From Hevea brasiliensis (Eukaryota; Streptophyta; Magnoliopsida; Malpighiales; Euphorbiaceae), in the NCBI RefSeq assembly GCF_030052815.1, contig NC_079496.1, positions 76,683,652-76,747,651 of the forward strand: a DNA stretch of 64,000 nt. The letters run 5' to 3'. Below, one piece after another: positions 61,190 to 64,000 of this stretch. Position 1 is the first letter of the stretch, and each line of letters opens with the position of its first letter. Made by a program: the position numbers and the translations under genes. The notes under the pieces were generated by a model, which worked only from the letters and a program-made list of their open reading frames with translations, had not been told where the DNA came from and ran no database searches.

Positions 61190-63293
61190 TGTTAGTAGTA
61201 TGCCCTAGAGCATATCATTTAGTATGTATCTTGCACATATTTTTATTAATAAAAGGCATTTCCACTTTTCCGTTTACATAATATATTTATGTGTAATAGA
61301 AAAGGTCCATTGATATTTTGTTAGAAATTCTATTCTTAAATTGTTTAGAATATGAGTGACAGTATTTCTAGTACAAAGTATCATAAATAGGTTCACAATC
61401 GAGGATACTTCATAATAATGACATGACTTATCCAGAAAGATTGTATTCATGTTTGTTCCCAAGTTATTTATATGAGATATAAATAAGATGGAATGGTGAG
61501 TCTCATGCCATATGACAAACATGATAGGCACTTATACATGATAAGTAGGCCGAACCAGTGACACTTATGACAAGCACATGGAGTTTACTCTTGTCAATGT
61601 TTTGTCATAAATCATATCAGTGCATACAATCTTTAAACCTGAGATAGCACAGTTATCTTGTATATAGGTAGTTTGAGTTTGATACTACTTTCATACTTGT
61701 ACTACGTATGGGTATATGGGCATGTGTTGGCTCCTACTAGTTATATATGGAGGTAGATGTTGATTAAGATGGAATCTGTTCCTCTATGTAAATAGAGATA
61801 AAATCCTATGTTCATTTAATTGTTCTTGAAGTTTCAAGTTCCTGGCCAGGACAGATAGATTTAATCAGAAAAGAGTTTCTGATGAGAAAAATCTTTTTAA
61901 TCAAGAGCTGAAATTAAAAGAGAACATAATATTCATAGCAAATGGAGTTTGACATAAACCATGACTTTAGCTTGAGTTGGGATTTTGTAACAGAGAGATT
62001 CTAGTGCATGGTAACATATGATTATAGGTTCATTTAAGGTAAATCTTATTACTAATTGGGTGTCCATGGCATGTTATGCTACGTGTTAGCCATGGTCTAT
62101 GAGGTGCATAAAATGATTTAGAGAAATCATTTATGGTAAGAAAGAGTTCTGATGATATTAAGAGTTGATATCATATCTCATTGCCAATTAGTGATGAGCC
62201 TAGTAAGTCACACACATACACAAGTAATCACCTAATTAAATATGATTTAATTAATTAATTAAAGAGTTTAATTGATTAATTAAATAGGTTTGGTTTGCAA
62301 TTAGATTGCAAAGTCCCTAGCATGACTCGAAACCAAATCTAGATTATTAGATGTATAGTATAAGTTAAATTTATATTTAAAGTGTTTAAATATGAATTTA
62401 ATTAATGAGAAATTAATTAATAAAGATTAATTCATTGATTTATATTTGATATAAATTGATTAGAAGAAGAGAAATAATTATTTTGAGAACACAAAATTAA
62501 GACACAGGAACATTTTGGTCATTTCACAGGGTGACATGTGGCACCATGAGATGGTGACACATGGCATTGCACATAAGCTTGCCAAATGTCTTTTAATCAT
62601 GTAAGATGATTAAAATTAAGATTAAATATAGGTTTGACACTTGGCACAATGTGATTGGGTTAATTAAACCTAGAACCAATTAGAGGGTGACATGTGGTAA
62701 GGGTTTAATGTGTTGACCTAACTATATAAGTATTGTTATGAAAAGAAAATAACACAACCAGCTGCTGCTCTCATTTGTGCTGCCACTTTGAAGTTCTCCC
62801 TCTCTTCTTCTTCATCTCTCATCTATTCCAAGAGATTAGCAAGCAATCTCTTGAATTAAAAACACTAGAAATTGTTTCTAGTGTCCTGTTTACATCTTTA
62901 ATCTCTTAAAAGGCAGAACTTGATTTTCTAAATAATAGAAAAAGATTTAGAAGCTGTTCAAGGGCTGCCATAGGTGTTCTTGGTGTGGACAAGCTAGAGG
63001 GACAACATCTGGTATCCTAAAGACATATCTCAAAGGCACAAATACACTGCAGTGCATTAACAAGTTAGTGTGTTTATCCTTGATTTAATCTAGGGTTCTA
63101 AAATTAATCTAACTAATTTAAAATCTTAAATGGTAAATATAGATCCAAAAACATAGTAAAAGAGTTTTAATATGTTGTTTATCATTGAAATCAAATAGAT
63201 AAAAATAAATCTTGCATGATGCATGTGACCCTAGGTGAAAAATTTTTGAATTCAATGGTATAAACTTATGTTTTTCACGCTTCCGTTCCTTCA
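61190..63293 (+). repeat. Copia-like 5' LTR
   Basis: 2104 bp, TGTTAGTAGTATGCCC to CCGTTCCTTCA. It is colinear with the solo LTR in reverse. It includes a TAATTAATTAAT-rich stretch near 62250-62440. Confidence 0.92.
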
Positions 63294-63295
63294 AT

Positions 63296-63308
63296 TGGTA
63301 TTAGAGCC
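63296..63308 (+). other. Copia-like primer-binding site
   Basis: TGGTATTAGAGCC lies two bases after the LTR and is complementary to initiator-Met tRNA with one mismatch. Confidence 0.88.
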
Positions 63309-63539
63309 ACTATATTTGTAATTTAGATTGTTGATTATATGATTTAATTGTGTGTTTTGATCATGAGATGATTTATCCATTGTTGGTTGTAATGGATGTG
63401 TTGCGGCATGCAAGAGAACGCCTTCATGGTGCGCAAGGTTGGTGGCTTCATGGGTGGCTCAAGGTTTGGCTTTTTAATTTGCAATTGTTGTATGATCTAA
63501 AAGCTCATCCTATGTCTAATTAAATTGTTTAATTAGAAT

Positions 63540-63905
63540 TTCAATCACATAATTAAATTTTGATTCAAATCAGAATTTTAAAAATTGTTTGAATGTGATT
63601 CAAATTTGAATTTTAAAAGTTGTTTGAATATAATTCAAATTTGAATTTTTAAAGTTGTTTGAATCATATTTAAATCTAATTTTTTAAAGTTGTTTGAATA
63701 ATATTCAGATCTAAATTTTTAAAAATTATTTGAATGTGATTCAAATCTGATTTTTTAAAAATTATTTGAATGTAATTCAAATCTGAATTTTTAAGGTTGT
63801 TTGAATGTGATTCAAATATGAATTTTTAAATTTATTTGAATGAGATTCAAATATGAATTTTTAAATTTATTTGAATCATATTCAAATATGGATTTTTAAG
63901 TTGAA
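63540..63905 (+). repeat. About ten tandem 36-bp units, each a small hairpin
   Basis: The units resemble TTTGAATGTGATTCAAAT plus CTGAATTTTTAAAGTTG. TTTGAAT / ATTCAAA forms a seven-pair stem with a three-base loop in most units. The array lies in the untranslated leader, between the PBS and where gag would be expected. Confidence 0.9.
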
Positions 63906-64000
63906 TATGAGATATTCATTTTAATTTAAGTATGTATGTTTTATTTAATTGTTAAATAGTGATATGCATTATGGATGATCATGGACTATAAAAGACCAAT

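Larger units (their letters stand above)
61190..64000 (+). mobile_element. Copia-like LTR element, 5' part, cut by window edge
   Basis: It is inserted into G2 gag. The left target duplication should be AACAC (61185-61189); its partner is outside the window. It consists of a 5' LTR (61190-63293), a PBS and 690 bp of leader without recognisable gag or pol. It is the same family as the solo LTR at 40910-43015. The superfamily is inferred from LTR and PBS style and could change once pol is seen. Confidence 0.85.

Noticed and set aside
63540..63905. CRISPR-like regular repeats
   Set aside because: The units are contiguous, without unique spacers, in a eukaryotic retrotransposon leader. The same applies to 38990-40195 and 1190-1745.
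1..64000. tRNA, rRNA or host protein-coding genes
   Set aside because: I saw no cloverleaf-like tRNA, rRNA segment or non-transposon protein domain. Absence was judged by reading, so a divergent small gene could be missed.

Overview
This is a gene-poor, AT-rich stretch of a plant nuclear genome, and I found no convincing host gene. It is almost entirely LTR retrotransposons inserted into one another. The organism is taken to be a eudicot because the pol genes are chromodomain-bearing Ty3/gypsy elements (Tekay-like, inference), the primer sites match plant initiator-Met tRNA, and the solo LTRs are large. I cannot name the species from sequence alone. The setting looks like pericentromeric or intergenic heterochromatin.

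Layout. The oldest layer is an element remnant called H here. It carries a decayed 'putative gypsy type transposon' (PF04195-like) gene and lies in four pieces: 799-5915, 9969-10338, 14288-14993 and 38740-40512. Solo LTR S1 (5916-9963, minus), solo LTR S2 (10339-14282, plus) and element G3 (14994-38734, plus) interrupt it. The 3' LTR of G3 contains element G4 (23938-37112, minus), and G4's 3' LTR contains solo LTR S3 (27234-31112, plus). At 40513 H is broken again by G2, a minus-strand chromovirus running to 61189. G2's LTR contains a copia-like solo LTR (40910-43015, minus) and a structurally complete sister chromovirus, G1 (43446-54498, plus). G2's gag is cut by a second copy of the copia-like element (61190 to the window end). 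The left edge (1-798) is the 3' end of a G4-family LTR. Most insertions are proven by 5-bp target-site duplications: GGCCA (S1), AAACT/AAGCT (S2), GATTT (G3), GAGTC (G4), GAGAG/GAGAA (S3), ATTTC (copia solo LTR) and AAACT (G1).

Genes. Only G1 and G2 carry recognisable gag-pol: retrotrans_gag with zinc knuckles, aspartic protease, reverse transcriptase, RNase H, integrase and a C-terminal chromodomain. Both are inactivated by nonsense codons, frameshifts and, in G1, a deletion at the start of the RT. G4 keeps only a gag remnant and G3 only scrambled gag/protease scraps, so both look like non-autonomous elements that relied on proteins supplied in trans.

Most unusual signals: (1) a 74-bp GT...AG intron-like insert at the same phase-0 position in the integrase of both G1 and G2; (2) an in-frame UAG at the same gag/protease boundary in both; (3) a two-hairpin module in every LTR subfamily, with a compensatory base-pair change; (4) a 59-60-bp satellite-like array in H organised as a 477-bp eight-monomer higher-order repeat; (5) a mosaic LTR (S3).
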